Positions 32,601 to 42,312 are shown, counted from the stretch's first letter. The stretch is 64,000 nt of DNA from Entamoeba histolytica HM-1:IMSS (GCF_000208925.1 NW_001914872.1:1-64000), one strand, 5' to 3'. Numbers and translations: made by a program. The notes: a model not told the origin generated them from the sequence alone.

Positions 32601-34995
32601 TTCTAAGTATCATTTAGAAAAAATACCATCACAACTTTTTTGTGAATTTATCAGATGTGTTTATCATAGAACAAGTGATATTGCAAAAATAAAAGCAACA
32701 ATTATAAATAAATTAATTACAGAAAATCCAGAACTTACGCAACCATTAAAAAATATTATTGAGGAATGTAGTAATATACTAGACACTGAAGATTTACTTC
32801 CTTTAGGAGAGTATTGTCAAATGATTAAAGGATTAAATAAAAATTCAATTCTTATTAAAGCTGAAATAGAATGTATTAAACAAGGAATAAATAGAAATGA
32901 AATAAAAACAACGAAAGATATTATTCAATTTTTATTAGAAAAAAACAATAAATTACTTGATGAATTAATTATATTATGTAATGACGATGAACAATTTTAT
33001 GCATTATTTGAAAAAAGTTATAGAAAAATGCAGAAAAGTGAAATAACACTATATCCTATTAATATATTAAATGAAATGAAAGGTATTAAACAAAATAATA
33101 ATGAAATGTATATTGACACTCATACTACTCAACAATGGAAATTATATATTGAAGAAATTAAACAATTTAAAGGAGATAAGAGTTATATTATTAAACATTT
33201 TAAATGTTGTTGTGAATTAATACATAACCATAAAGAATGTGCTGTGGAACAACTTTGTTCTATTCTTTATTTATTATATAATGAACTATTTCAAATAACA
33301 TTAAATCAAGTATATAAGTTAGAAGCAGAAAAATATAATCATACTTCTTTTAATGATTGTCTTGTTGTTTTAGGAATTGATGGACATTCTTATGTAAAAA
33401 AAGTATTAAGAATTGCTATGAATGGATCGATGACAAAAGATTTATTTAATTTATCATCAACAAAACTTGGAAGAATGAGTGTTAATGTTGGAAGTTTTAA
33501 TGGACAAAAAAATATTTTTATTGAAAAAGAAAGTGATAGAAATGAATTTACTCAAGCAATGGAAAATATTAAATTATACAAGCATACTTCAGCTAGAATT
33601 CAATTATTTCATGATATTATGAGAGATTTTCCAATTAGAAGAGACATTATTGACATGGCATTAACAAATTATAATGCTGCTATATTAAAATTATTTAATC
33701 AATTCCTTCAAAAAGAATTTTTAGAAATGTTAGATAATACAGAAAAATGGGATGCCTTATTTAAATATATTAGAGTACTTAAATATGTTGAGATGGTTGA
33801 GGATGAATCTATTATTCAATTAATTTTACTTATTTTATTTAAAGCATCAAATGAAATTAATTTAATTAAAATTCATGGATGGTCAACAACACTCGTTAAT
33901 GAAATTGTTGGAATGTTTAATGATAATAAAATGATTGCAAGAGAAGTTCTTGAGTTAATGGGTAATGTTCATGACCTTCATTTAATATCAGAATTACTTG
34001 TATTTGTAATATATGCTGCTAGAAAATCAAATGATGGAATATCTATTAAACAAGCTATTAAAATATGTGTAAGCCATATCGATGGATTTATTAATAATGA
34101 TGTCTCTGATCTAATAAGACTATTATCAAGAACTGATACATTTAATGATGTTCTTATAAATAAAGAAAATATTTATTCATACCTTCTTAAAAAAATGATA
34201 GATGGTAAATTATCATTTAAAAATTTAGTTCCAAACAATGATTCTAAACTTAATCCAGTAAATATTTTCTTCTTTAGTGATGCATTAAACCAAATTATTT
34301 ATGAAAATTCATTAGATGTATGGTTAAAAAATAAAAATGAAATAGTTGATTGCTTTATGTATATCCAAGAATTTGAACAAGCAGCTCATTTTCAATATTT
34401 AGTTGGAATTACTTATATTGAAAAACTTGTTGATCAAATTAAAGAAAATACTGAATTTCCTGAAGGAATGAATGAAATATTATCAATTTCATTAGAATGT
34501 TTTGCTGGTTCACTAGCATTTTTCTCAACTACATTAAATAATGTTTGGGCAAATAAATGTACAAAACAGATATTATGTATTGTTCTTCAAATGGTTTATA
34601 ATAATGTTCAAATTATTGGGTTAGATCCATTAGAATCAAAAGAATTACTTTGCTATTTTAATAACTTTGAAGATGCTAATATCTTTGCTCAAGTTTATGA
34701 CTTAAATGAGACATCAAAGTGGGCAGCTGCATTAATGCAACAATGTGTAATAATGGGTAATTTAGAATATTTCAAAGAATGGGCAGAATGTTATGAAATG
34801 GATAATAGAACTTATGAAACATTAATAGAATTTATGCAAACTGATAAACGTCTGTTAAATAAAGAAAGATGGGAAAAATTATTTGATATGATCAACTCAA
34901 TTTTCCCACAAATGTCAAAAGAAACAAGACATGAAAAAACACTTGTTGAACGTATTAGACAAACACCATTAAAATTACATCTTTATATTCAATAG
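29653..34995 (+). CDS. Large protein of unknown function, propeller-like N-terminus and helical body (1780 aa)
   Basis: A single uninterrupted exon. Residues 1 to about 350 are beta-rich with repeating hydrophobic strands (EWFLFNGNEMIVLRKGGIIS, NCLFVLKEDGELFCIDC), suggesting a beta-propeller. A coiled coil lies at about 580-660 (ENTRIELQKIKENKMNELNE...). The rest is rich in Leu/Ile helices, suggesting an alpha-solenoid. Propeller plus solenoid is the plan of scaffold nucleoporins and of membrane-coat and tethering subunits, but I recognise no signature of one family. No signal peptide or membrane segment is seen. The ATG at 29653 is the first in frame after a stop-rich upstream. Confidence 0.8.
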   Translation: MNRFILQTNTFEVSINKYKISPKGTMTGIQQGQIIQIFKENKTITFEPYDEFEWFLFNGNEMIVLRKGGIISIADDKTPPSPLMKLNEFKDISIYSYKEIFVVIVKQSNTVECFIFHNLRQNRLKPLYNVKAITMKQNCLFVLKEDGELFCIDCFIEGKSMSYHFNLKDIGLKEQELEGNVQLEVKDNLLEYWIINNNGIRICQINGAIPFRQESFIEEMEHLYDPKDLQLIGENDENDDEYIPYSIQTYLQDYITLSIQYSNKPKGEWINMKNQIENVDIDNRIIQVITTNNKHQLINLNTHNTTMECENLLYLKGDKFKFIVIENTQTILYYIKSIDILHPLVVCGFDYIINQLKQLNNISINFTTKLLSSINRENDEDINECINQASYQELLDSINIIEQSIGTGDSLSIIVKRALELGTIIMKRIIKEDKTKIFDKKIQNFIRKIIDSKYPIRKRFNEENQEEKRYEKPIIQINNKISDIGKEQMIQMLYSLKIKEAIKMGLISGYENICEELEIIKQNTCNTLILKGCILALKECGIKVDELFMLFDKKVPSIGLFKEQHINVVECMKQIILRRKAIIAENENTRIELQKIKENKMNELNEIMEEKTQYLDELSENGNSSNNEITEKLNSMNLIIQTLQEDIEEIAKQIKLIIPLKIEALELPQLPEYYVNCKEELLCPLGYIEKNDLLDIMMEMRIIPLSKEFKNKHFPCVEYQKRSFEHFFTPTTSIEYIPFYELCLDHIKPLNEWMMEIEDINTKECIKFDEEELMKNVKNITSISNNENINIIDLYKIKYQYNPSGKYNISYQQIKPFEINTLPLKECIQNKDIITCFIYSYTNKKTNQLLEVLNNLPITTETIILEELLTHSYNKRKEQYKLPLNYPSHSSLLSDEFQVYGFFNNKQLPEQFYKDLFKRTIPEILYFFDMNQLDIPSNDESPQIYHLSITQNYHKEYPHLLDIWDSIPLEEYLKDFGIIGEVVSKYHLEKIPSQLFCEFIRCVYHRTSDIAKIKATIINKLITENPELTQPLKNIIEECSNILDTEDLLPLGEYCQMIKGLNKNSILIKAEIECIKQGINRNEIKTTKDIIQFLLEKNNKLLDELIILCNDDEQFYALFEKSYRKMQKSEITLYPINILNEMKGIKQNNNEMYIDTHTTQQWKLYIEEIKQFKGDKSYIIKHFKCCCELIHNHKECAVEQLCSILYLLYNELFQITLNQVYKLEAEKYNHTSFNDCLVVLGIDGHSYVKKVLRIAMNGSMTKDLFNLSSTKLGRMSVNVGSFNGQKNIFIEKESDRNEFTQAMENIKLYKHTSARIQLFHDIMRDFPIRRDIIDMALTNYNAAILKLFNQFLQKEFLEMLDNTEKWDALFKYIRVLKYVEMVEDESIIQLILLILFKASNEINLIKIHGWSTTLVNEIVGMFNDNKMIAREVLELMGNVHDLHLISELLVFVIYAARKSNDGISIKQAIKICVSHIDGFINNDVSDLIRLLSRTDTFNDVLINKENIYSYLLKKMIDGKLSFKNLVPNNDSKLNPVNIFFFSDALNQIIYENSLDVWLKNKNEIVDCFMYIQEFEQAAHFQYLVGITYIEKLVDQIKENTEFPEGMNEILSISLECFAGSLAFFSTTLNNVWANKCTKQILCIVLQMVYNNVQIIGLDPLESKELLCYFNNFEDANIFAQVYDLNETSKWAAALMQQCVIMGNLEYFKEWAECYEMDNRTYETLIEFMQTDKRLLNKERWEKLFDMINSIFPQMSKETRHEKTLVERIRQTPLKLHLYIQ

Positions 34996-35102
34996 AATTA
35001 ATTAAAATATATTATAATTTTTTTTAATAAAATAATAAAAATAAAAAAGAACTCAAAAAAATACTAACAAGAAAAAACCTTCAAAAAGAAAAAGGAGATA
35101 TA

Positions 35103-36086
35103 ATGGAAGAAACTGCACGTATTAAATCATTTCTAAAAGTCATAGATGAACCTATTGTTAATATAAAAAAATTAATGAAATTAAGTTGGCATGGAATACC
35201 ATTCAGTATTAGATATATCATATGGAAATATTTATTGAGATATATTCCTGTTGAACATAAACGTGTTGAGTTAGTATTAAAAAAGAAAAGAAATGAATAT
35301 GACTCTCTACAGAAAATGTTATCTTTTGAAGCAACAGAAATCGAATTAAAAACAAAAAAGCAAATTAAATTAGATTTAGTAAGAAGTACTACTGAAGTTC
35401 CATTTTTATTTCATGATAAAGCACAAGAAATAATGGAAAGAGTATTATTTTTATGGGCACTAAGACATCCTGCAAGTGGATATGTTCAAGGAATTAATGA
35501 TTTGATTGTTCCATTATTTGTAGTGTTATTACAAGAATATTCTCCTTTAAGAGAAAAAAATGTTTTTGACGATGTTTTAGAAGATGACTTAAAGAAAGTT
35601 GAAGCTGATTTATATTGGTGTTTATCTTTATTACTTGAACATGTTCAAGACCATTATACAAGTAATCAAAGTAAAATATTTGAACAACTAACTTCTATGA
35701 AACAATTAATTATTAAAATAGACCAACCATTAGCAAGTCATTTTGAAGAGAATAATGTTGAATGTTTTCAATTTGCATTTAGGTGGTTCAATTGTTTTTT
35801 GTTAAGAGAAATGTCTTTAGAAAAAGGGTTACGTCTTTGGGATACTTATCTTTCAGATGAAGATGGTAATGGTTTCAGTCAATTCCATTTGTATGTGTGT
35901 GTTGCAATCATTGAAAAATATTCTTCTAAATTAATGAATATGGAATTTGCTGAAATTATGCAATTTTTACAAAATCTTCCAAGTGAAGAATGGACTAAAT
36001 GTGATATGGATGCTTTGTTATCTGAAGCGTTTATCTTATATAAAAGATTTTCATCTTCAGATACTCATCAACCACTTTCTCATTAA
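35103..36086 (+). CDS. TBC-domain RabGAP, TBC1D22-like (327 aa)
   Basis: GTPase-activating protein for Rab GTPases. The TBC domain fills most of the protein: SWHGIPFSIRYIIWKYLLRY (about 28-47), IKLDLVRSTTEVPF with the Arg finger R94 (as in IxxDxxRT), and SGYVQGINDLIVPLFVVLLQ with the Gln finger Q129 (YVQG in place of YCQG). GLRLWDTYLSDE is the domain's end region. The YVQGINDL variant is typical of the TBC1D22 group. Both catalytic fingers are present, so it is probably active. It starts 107 bp after the large upstream gene on the same strand. Confidence 0.9.
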   Translation: MEETARIKSFLKVIDEPIVNIKKLMKLSWHGIPFSIRYIIWKYLLRYIPVEHKRVELVLKKKRNEYDSLQKMLSFEATEIELKTKKQIKLDLVRSTTEVPFLFHDKAQEIMERVLFLWALRHPASGYVQGINDLIVPLFVVLLQEYSPLREKNVFDDVLEDDLKKVEADLYWCLSLLLEHVQDHYTSNQSKIFEQLTSMKQLIIKIDQPLASHFEENNVECFQFAFRWFNCFLLREMSLEKGLRLWDTYLSDEDGNGFSQFHLYVCVAIIEKYSSKLMNMEFAEIMQFLQNLPSEEWTKCDMDALLSEAFILYKRFSSSDTHQPLSH

Positions 36087-36572
36087 TTCATATTATTTTT
36101 TTTTTTATTTTATCAAAAAATTATTCAAATAACAATTTTTTCTTTTTTATGTTATTTTATCTCTTTAAATCATTCTATAATCTTCTCTTTTTAGATTGTT
36201 TCATTTTCATATTATTTTAATCTTTTTTCTCTTTTATAACACTATTATTGTCTGTGTTTTTCTCAACTCCTTTAAAAGAATTTCTTTAAGAGAGTTTGTA
36301 AAGAAACTTCTTTTTATAACAAAATTAATTATAAACTTGTAATGTGCTTAAAATATAAAAAACTATCTATTAAAACCTAAATATAGAATAATCTAAAAAT
36401 AAAGCACTGATTTTTGATAGAAAAGTATTGAATGGAGGAAATTGAAAAACTATATTTTAATAAAAAAAAAACTATAAAAATAAAAAGCTAGAAAAAATTG
36501 AAACAAGAAAACTCTACAAGAGGAACTGAATAAGAAACAAACTCTAAATATTTTATAGATATATAAGAATCA
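36087..36572. other. Intergenic region upstream of PTEN copy 1
   Basis: 486 bp, T-rich then A-rich. It contains CTATATTTTAATAA near 36451, a sequence repeated upstream of PTEN copy 2 (near 38402). No gene is seen. Confidence 0.45.
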
Positions 36573-37196
36573 ATGGCGAATGTCCTAAGAGAAGCTGTTT
36601 CTAAAGCCAAAAGAAGATACCAACAATATGGATTTGATTTAGATCTTTCATATATTACACCACGAATTATTGCTATGGGATTTCCAAGTGAGAAATTTGA
36701 AGCTGCATATAGAAATCCATTAGTTGATGTATTACAATTTTTTGAAACATTCCATAAAGGACATTATAAAGTATATAATTTCTGTAGAGAAAAACCATAT
36801 GATGGAGAACATAAAATTAAAGGAGAATATGAATATTTTCCATTTGATGATCATAATGCACCAGAATATCAAATTATTCCACAACTTTGTAAAGATGTAG
36901 ATGATTATTTAAAAGCAGATGAAAGAAATGTTATTGCACTTCATTGTAAAGCAGGAAAAGGAAGAACAGGATTAATGAGTGCATGTTTTTTGGTTTATAT
37001 GCTTGATTCATTAAATGCACATGAGGCAATTGATTTTTATGGAACAACAAGAACATTTAATAAAAAAGGTGTTACTATTCCATCACAACTTAAATATATT
37101 AATTATTGGAGTGCTGCATTAAAGTATCGATTTAATATTGGTGAACGAACAGTTAAAATGGTTAAAATTGAAATGACACCAACACCAAGAATTGCA
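36573..37196 (+). CDS. PTEN-type phosphatase, copy 1, cut by assembly gap (N-terminal 208 codons)
   Basis: Begins MANVLREAVSKAKRRYQQYG, aligning with the human PTEN start. It includes YEYFPFDDHNAP and the P-loop HCKAGKGRTG with the catalytic Cys, ending at TPTPRIA where the N run begins. From 36586 to 37196 (611 bases) it is identical base for base to copy 2 (38526-39136); only the first few codons and the upstream DNA differ. What follows the gap (37297 on) reads LKFFK then stop and does not look like PTEN, so the 3' part is either inside the gap, lost, or misassembled. Treat it as partial. Confidence 0.7.
36586..37196 (+). repeat. 611-bp perfect direct repeat, unit 1 (PTEN)
   Basis: Identical to 38526-39136 at an offset of exactly 1940 bases. 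The left edge is inside codon 5 of the gene and the right edge is the assembly gap. Confidence 0.9.
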
Positions 37197-37296
37197 NNNN
37201 NNNNNNNNNNNNNNNNNNNNNNNNNNNNNNNNNNNNNNNNNNNNNNNNNNNNNNNNNNNNNNNNNNNNNNNNNNNNNNNNNNNNNNNNNNNNNNNN
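37197..37296. other. Assembly gap (100 N)
   Basis: Exactly 100 N, the usual placeholder for a gap of unknown length. It lies inside PTEN copy 1, where short reads or a collapsed duplicate would be expected to fail. Confidence 0.98.
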
Positions 37297-38512
37297 TATT
37301 GAAATTTTTTAAATAAGTATAAATATTCTAAATCTTTTCATAACTTTAAAATATTTTTATCTTTACATTCAACCTTCTCAGTCTTAATATAGAAGATGTT
37401 TTTTTTAATAAAATCCTTCTTTAAGTATTTTTAGAGAGTTTTTATAATAATGTGTATTATTTTTAATTTAGATTGAACATTTTCTTGTTGTGTATTAATT
37501 TATCTATCATTGTGTAAGAAAAAAAAAGGTACTTTGTTCATATAATACATCTTTTAAAACAAAATAATAAAAATATTTATGTGTTTTATTTTTTGTTATA
37601 TCTTAATGTTTTGTTTCAGCTAATTTTATAACTTTTTTTTAACGATTGAATATTAATCAATGACTATTTAGTAATATTGTTGCCTTGAATATTTTAATTA
37701 ATATTGGATAGTGACTTTGTTTTTAAAAAATTTTATAGTTATTATGAGAGTTACTTATTTGAAAGAAATGAATAGAAATGATTTGTTTGAAATTTTGTAA
37801 TAATTTAGGAAAATAAAAAAGAATTATGTGATGTATTTGATAGTTAAAGTGAATAAATTTCTCATTCTAACTTAGTACTACATCTTTTTATGTTGCTTTA
37901 ACATATTTAATTGAATATTTTCTAGAAATATCAACGGGTATGAAAGCTTTTCAAAAATATAAAAAATAATTCAAATAAATGAAAATAATCTTTTAAGGTA
38001 AAATAAATTATGGGGTTGAAAAATTATTTTGCCACTCATCTTTTTAATAATAACATAATTCAATACAAGAAAAAAAATTATTTTTTTATTATAGAAAGTT
38101 AATTTAAAATTTTTAACAATGAACTTCCAAAAAAGAAACTTATGTTTATTTTAAAAAAATAAGTTCCAAAGAAAAATTGTTACAAGAGATGACTTTCCTA
38201 CGAAATAAGATCCATTCAAACGCAGAAGTATTGAAAGATTGTTTTTGATGGATTAGAAAAATGACAACAACAAAAATGTTCTTTAAATAAATCAAAAATA
38301 TTTTACTAAAAAATTCAAAAAGATGTTAGTTAAAGAAAAAGAGAGAACTAAAAATATATGATAAAAAGAAATACAATTTTTTGTAAGAGTAGAATAACAA
38401 ACTATATTTTAATAATAAATAAGTCATTAAAAAAAGGAAAAGAAAAATTAAAACAAAAACAAACGACATGAAAGAACTAAATAATTTAGAAAACTTAAAT
38501 ATTCACAAAAAA
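37297..38512. other. Intergenic region between the PTEN copies
   Basis: About 1.2 kb of AT-rich sequence with no gene-like frame. If PTEN copy 1 were complete, its C2 and DUF547 domains should be encoded here, and they are not. CTATATTTTAATAA near 38402 repeats a sequence found ahead of copy 1. Confidence 0.5.
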
Positions 38513-40813
38513 ATGACAAGTGTTATAAGAGAAGCTGTTTCTAAAGCCAAAAGAAGATACCAACAATATGGATTTGATTTAGATCTTTCATATATTACAC
38601 CACGAATTATTGCTATGGGATTTCCAAGTGAGAAATTTGAAGCTGCATATAGAAATCCATTAGTTGATGTATTACAATTTTTTGAAACATTCCATAAAGG
38701 ACATTATAAAGTATATAATTTCTGTAGAGAAAAACCATATGATGGAGAACATAAAATTAAAGGAGAATATGAATATTTTCCATTTGATGATCATAATGCA
38801 CCAGAATATCAAATTATTCCACAACTTTGTAAAGATGTAGATGATTATTTAAAAGCAGATGAAAGAAATGTTATTGCACTTCATTGTAAAGCAGGAAAAG
38901 GAAGAACAGGATTAATGAGTGCATGTTTTTTGGTTTATATGCTTGATTCATTAAATGCACATGAGGCAATTGATTTTTATGGAACAACAAGAACATTTAA
39001 TAAAAAAGGTGTTACTATTCCATCACAACTTAAATATATTAATTATTGGAGTGCTGCATTAAAGTATCGATTTAATATTGGTGAACGAACAGTTAAAATG
39101 GTTAAAATTGAAATGACACCAACACCAAGAATTGCAGATGAAATTTTTGTGAAAGTATCAACGTTTAATGAATTTGTATGTGAAAAGTCTCTTACAAATA
39201 ATAGAAAATTAACATTTAAACCAGCTAAAGATTCAAAAAATAAAATGAAAGAAGAAGATGCATTAAAATTATATGATGAAATATATGGAGAATTAAAAGA
39301 AGAAAAAGGAACTGTTAGTACAAGAGAAGCCATTTGTGCATGGGATTGGAAAATGAGATGTATTGAAGGAGAAGATAGATTTGGTACTGATGGAAGTTCA
39401 TTCCCAATTGATCCAGTTACTATTCATGGAGATATTAAATTAGAATTTACTACATCTAAAGGAGGAATATTTAATATTTGGTTTAACACATGGTTTATTC
39501 ATGACAATAGACTTGAATTTTCTAAAATGGAATTAGATAAAGGATTTAAAGATGATAAACAATTGGCACCTAATTTTAAAGTAGTATTATACTTTGAAGA
39601 TGTTACTACTGCACCAGCAGGAGAACAAGAAATGCCAGTTTGTCAAGTTGGAATTAGAACTGATATTCCAGAAGATGTTACTGATCCTAGTCAAGTTCCA
39701 CCAATGCCTGTTAGTGTTGCATGTGATCCTAATGTAAATGCAGCAGAATGTTTATTAAAAGAAACAGAAGCAGTAGAAAATCCAAAGAGAGTTAAAGCTC
39801 CAACATGGTATCCTATTTATCATACATCATTAAATTTCAAGAATTTTGAAAGAATAGTAAGTCATAAAATTCAATTCCCAGTACAAAGAGAATTTTTCAA
39901 TATAAATCCTGAATTAGATGTAGTTAAAGAGACAAGTAGAGACCCATTAGAAGTATCAAGGTCAGTATTATATTCTATTATTCAATTATATTTAAGAAGT
40001 GGATTTTATGGAAGAGTATTAGATTATCATATTGAATTAATAATGTTAGATAATTTAGATGGAGTCAAATTATTTGAACAACAAGCATCAGAATTAGCAG
40101 TAATTAATTTAGATAATTTAAAAACAGGAGAACATGAACCATTTTGGATTAATGTATATCATATTATGTTATTACATGGATTATTATATTGGAGACATAG
40201 ACCAAATATTGAATTTAAAGATATGCTTAGTAATTTTAAGAAATTTGCATATAAAATAGGAGGAATATGTTATACATTACATGAGGTTCTTATGGGATGT
40301 TTAAGACAACCATGGCCAAAAGACTCATCAATAGATAAAGTAGTTGTTTTTGATGATAGTAATCCAAAATCAAAATATGCAATGAAAGAAGCAGATAAAA
40401 GTCTTGGATGTTTACTCTCATTTGGTACAACTACATCACCAGGAATATGGTTGTACTCAGTTGAAGATTTTGCACAACAAAAAGAAATTGCTATTAACAC
40501 ATATTTAAATAGACAAGCAGCGGCATTGGCAGCTAAGAAAGAATTTTATTTAATGGGAAATATGAAAATGTTTGCAAAAGATTATGGAGGAGAAAGTAAT
40601 ATGAAACGAGAGTTGTTAGCTAGACATGGAGTTGGAGAACATGAAATTAAGAAATGGAGTTTAAAGTATCAACCTGAAGATAGAGAAAATAGAATTATAT
40701 TAGATCATTTAATTGCACAAAACATAGTAGTAACACATAATCCAGTTAATTTCCTTGGGCAATGTCATTTATTTAAATATGAAAAACCAAGTGTTAAAGA
40801 TCCGAAAGCTTAA
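38513..40813 (+). CDS. PTEN phosphatase with C2 and DUF547 domains (766 aa)
   Basis: Lipid phosphatase expected to remove the 3-phosphate of PIP3. The start MTSVIREAVSKAKRRYQQ aligns with human PTEN residue 1. An ATG 15 codons upstream (38468) is also in frame and cannot be excluded. Counting from 38513, the phosphatase domain covers about residues 1-175, with FPFDDHNAP (the WPD-loop Asp equivalent) and HCKAGKGRTG (catalytic Cys at residue 125). A C2-like domain follows at about 185-375. The C-terminal third (about 465-730) is a DUF547 domain, with LYSIIQLYLRSGFYG, EPFWINVYHIMLLHGLLYW and LGCLLSFGTTTSPGI. DUF547 is common in plant and protist proteins and its role is unknown. All PTEN P-loop residues are intact. 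Confidence 0.92.
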   Translation: MTSVIREAVSKAKRRYQQYGFDLDLSYITPRIIAMGFPSEKFEAAYRNPLVDVLQFFETFHKGHYKVYNFCREKPYDGEHKIKGEYEYFPFDDHNAPEYQIIPQLCKDVDDYLKADERNVIALHCKAGKGRTGLMSACFLVYMLDSLNAHEAIDFYGTTRTFNKKGVTIPSQLKYINYWSAALKYRFNIGERTVKMVKIEMTPTPRIADEIFVKVSTFNEFVCEKSLTNNRKLTFKPAKDSKNKMKEEDALKLYDEIYGELKEEKGTVSTREAICAWDWKMRCIEGEDRFGTDGSSFPIDPVTIHGDIKLEFTTSKGGIFNIWFNTWFIHDNRLEFSKMELDKGFKDDKQLAPNFKVVLYFEDVTTAPAGEQEMPVCQVGIRTDIPEDVTDPSQVPPMPVSVACDPNVNAAECLLKETEAVENPKRVKAPTWYPIYHTSLNFKNFERIVSHKIQFPVQREFFNINPELDVVKETSRDPLEVSRSVLYSIIQLYLRSGFYGRVLDYHIELIMLDNLDGVKLFEQQASELAVINLDNLKTGEHEPFWINVYHIMLLHGLLYWRHRPNIEFKDMLSNFKKFAYKIGGICYTLHEVLMGCLRQPWPKDSSIDKVVVFDDSNPKSKYAMKEADKSLGCLLSFGTTTSPGIWLYSVEDFAQQKEIAINTYLNRQAAALAAKKEFYLMGNMKMFAKDYGGESNMKRELLARHGVGEHEIKKWSLKYQPEDRENRIILDHLIAQNIVVTHNPVNFLGQCHLFKYEKPSVKDPKA
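38526..39136 (+). repeat. 611-bp perfect direct repeat, unit 2 (PTEN)
   Basis: Second unit of the identical duplication described at 36586-37196. Here the gene continues intact for another 1.7 kb. Confidence 0.9.
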
Positions 40814-40944
40814 AAAAGAAGGGAGAAGGATAAGAAAATTATGAATTAATTAATGAAAGGTTTTATACATTTATATACTACTTTATTTTAATAAAGTTTG
40901 TTTTCAACAGAAAAAGAAAAAAGATCAAAATGTAATTCAATTGA

Positions 40945-41514
40945 TTATTGGTCTTTGTTTAATAAAACACTGATTAACAATAACCCAATAACCGTCCATT
41001 TAAGGATTGGGTAATCAGTTAATGCAATTGTAATCATTCCTACATATGGAATATGAGCATATGATTTTCCAATAATTTGATCTGGTTTTAACCATAAAGG
41101 ACCTCCATATAATCCTCTATCATCAACAGGATTATTATCTCCTTTAGTCAAAAAACGAACATCACCTTTAGTATCTTTATGAATTTCTATTACTCTGTGA
41201 ATGATTGGAATTCCTTTAGATGGTAAATTATAAACAACAATATCACCTATCTGAATATTGTCAACACCACCTTTATTTGTTAAAAACATTAAATCACCTC
41301 TTTTAAATCCTGGTTCCATAGAACCACTTAATATAACAACAATTGGTGCTTCTGTAAAAAAGAAAATACAAAGTGCTTTCCACAATATTACAGCAGATGC
41401 AACAATTAATCCAAACTGAGTAACATTTTGAATAATTAATCTAGGACCCATAGACTTAAGAGATTGAATAGGAGCAAACATCTCAATTAGGTACAACTGA
41501 ATATCAAGTTTCAT
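40945..41514 (-). CDS. SEC11: Signal peptidase complex catalytic subunit SEC11 (189 aa)
   Basis: ER membrane serine protease that removes signal peptides. An N-terminal membrane segment (about 33-53) precedes APIVVILSGSMEP, with the nucleophilic Ser in SGSMEP. RGDLMFLTN, IPIIHRVIEIH (catalytic His) and TKGDNNPVDDRGLYG (the conserved Asp pair) follow. The C-terminal hydrophobic segment matches SEC11. Ser-His-Asp rather than Ser-Lys chemistry marks it as the ER type. The second Met (residue 12, 41481) aligns with the human start and may be the true one. The gene converges on the PTEN gene, 131 bp away. Confidence 0.95.
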   Translation of the reverse strand: MKLDIQLYLIEMFAPIQSLKSMGPRLIIQNVTQFGLIVASAVILWKALCIFFFTEAPIVVILSGSMEPGFKRGDLMFLTNKGGVDNIQIGDIVVYNLPSKGIPIIHRVIEIHKDTKGDVRFLTKGDNNPVDDRGLYGGPLWLKPDQIIGKSYAHIPYVGMITIALTDYPILKWTVIGLLLISVLLNKDQ

Positions 41515-41680
41515 CTATGAAAATATTCAAAACAATTCTAATTTCTTTTTTATTATTCAACTAATATTTCTTTCTTTTATTATTCTCTTTTGTTATTATG
41601 TTTTATTATCTCTCAGAAAGAAAAACTATTTCTTTTAAAGAATAAAACAATTAAATCAAAACACCAACTTAAACTTTCAT

Positions 41681-42064
41681 TTATTCAGCTTTTTTCATTT
41701 CTGGTTTCTTTCCTGCATTGAAGTCCTTCTTAAGCTTTCTTTCTCCTTGGATTTGCTTAGCTTCGTCATGAACAGCTGTATGAATGCTTTGTTTAAGAGT
41801 TGATGGAACAGCATCTTCTGGAAGAGCAAGTTTTTGTCTAAGATAAGCAATTCCTTCATCATTAAGTGTCCAATAAAGACATCTCCAGTTGCAGGTTTCT
41901 TTGACACACTTTTTAGTGGCAAGACCTTTCATCAACATAAAGACTTGAAGATTTGGAATACCGAATACTGGATGGAGGCAAACAAAATCCTTATGGCAAA
42001 CAATGCATCCGTCGTTGAAAAGTTGTTTATAAATGGCGATGATATCTTTGGTAGCAATTCTCAT
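41681..42064 (-). CDS. 40S ribosomal protein eS10 (127 aa)
   Basis: Small-subunit protein at the mRNA entry side of the head. The N-terminal winged-helix domain reads IATKDIIAIYKQLFNDGCIV and NLQVFMLMKGLATKKCVKE, then NWRCLYWTLNDEGIAYLRQK, closely following the S10_plectin signature. The C-terminal tail is shorter than in animals (127 versus 165 residues) and Lys-rich. Its mRNA-sense upstream region has AACCCT 54-59 bases before the ATG. Confidence 0.96.
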   Translation of the reverse strand: MRIATKDIIAIYKQLFNDGCIVCHKDFVCLHPVFGIPNLQVFMLMKGLATKKCVKETCNWRCLYWTLNDEGIAYLRQKLALPEDAVPSTLKQSIHTAVHDEAKQIQGERKLKKDFNAGKKPEMKKAE

Positions 42065-42312
42065 CTTGACTGACTCTTCCCAACAGTTCTTTTTTTCAGT
42101 TTTCTTTTTTAATTCCTAGGGTTCTTTATTATTTTTTATTTCTATTTTACTATTCTTTCTACTTTTTTTACTATTCTTTATTCCTTTTGTTTTTCTTCTT
42201 TATCTCTTTTTCTTCTTGTTGTATATAACACTTCCTTTTATAACAAAAATTTGTTGAAAATTTAACCTAATTTTATGTTTTATTGATAATGCCTTTAATT
42301 CTTTGTTAATTG

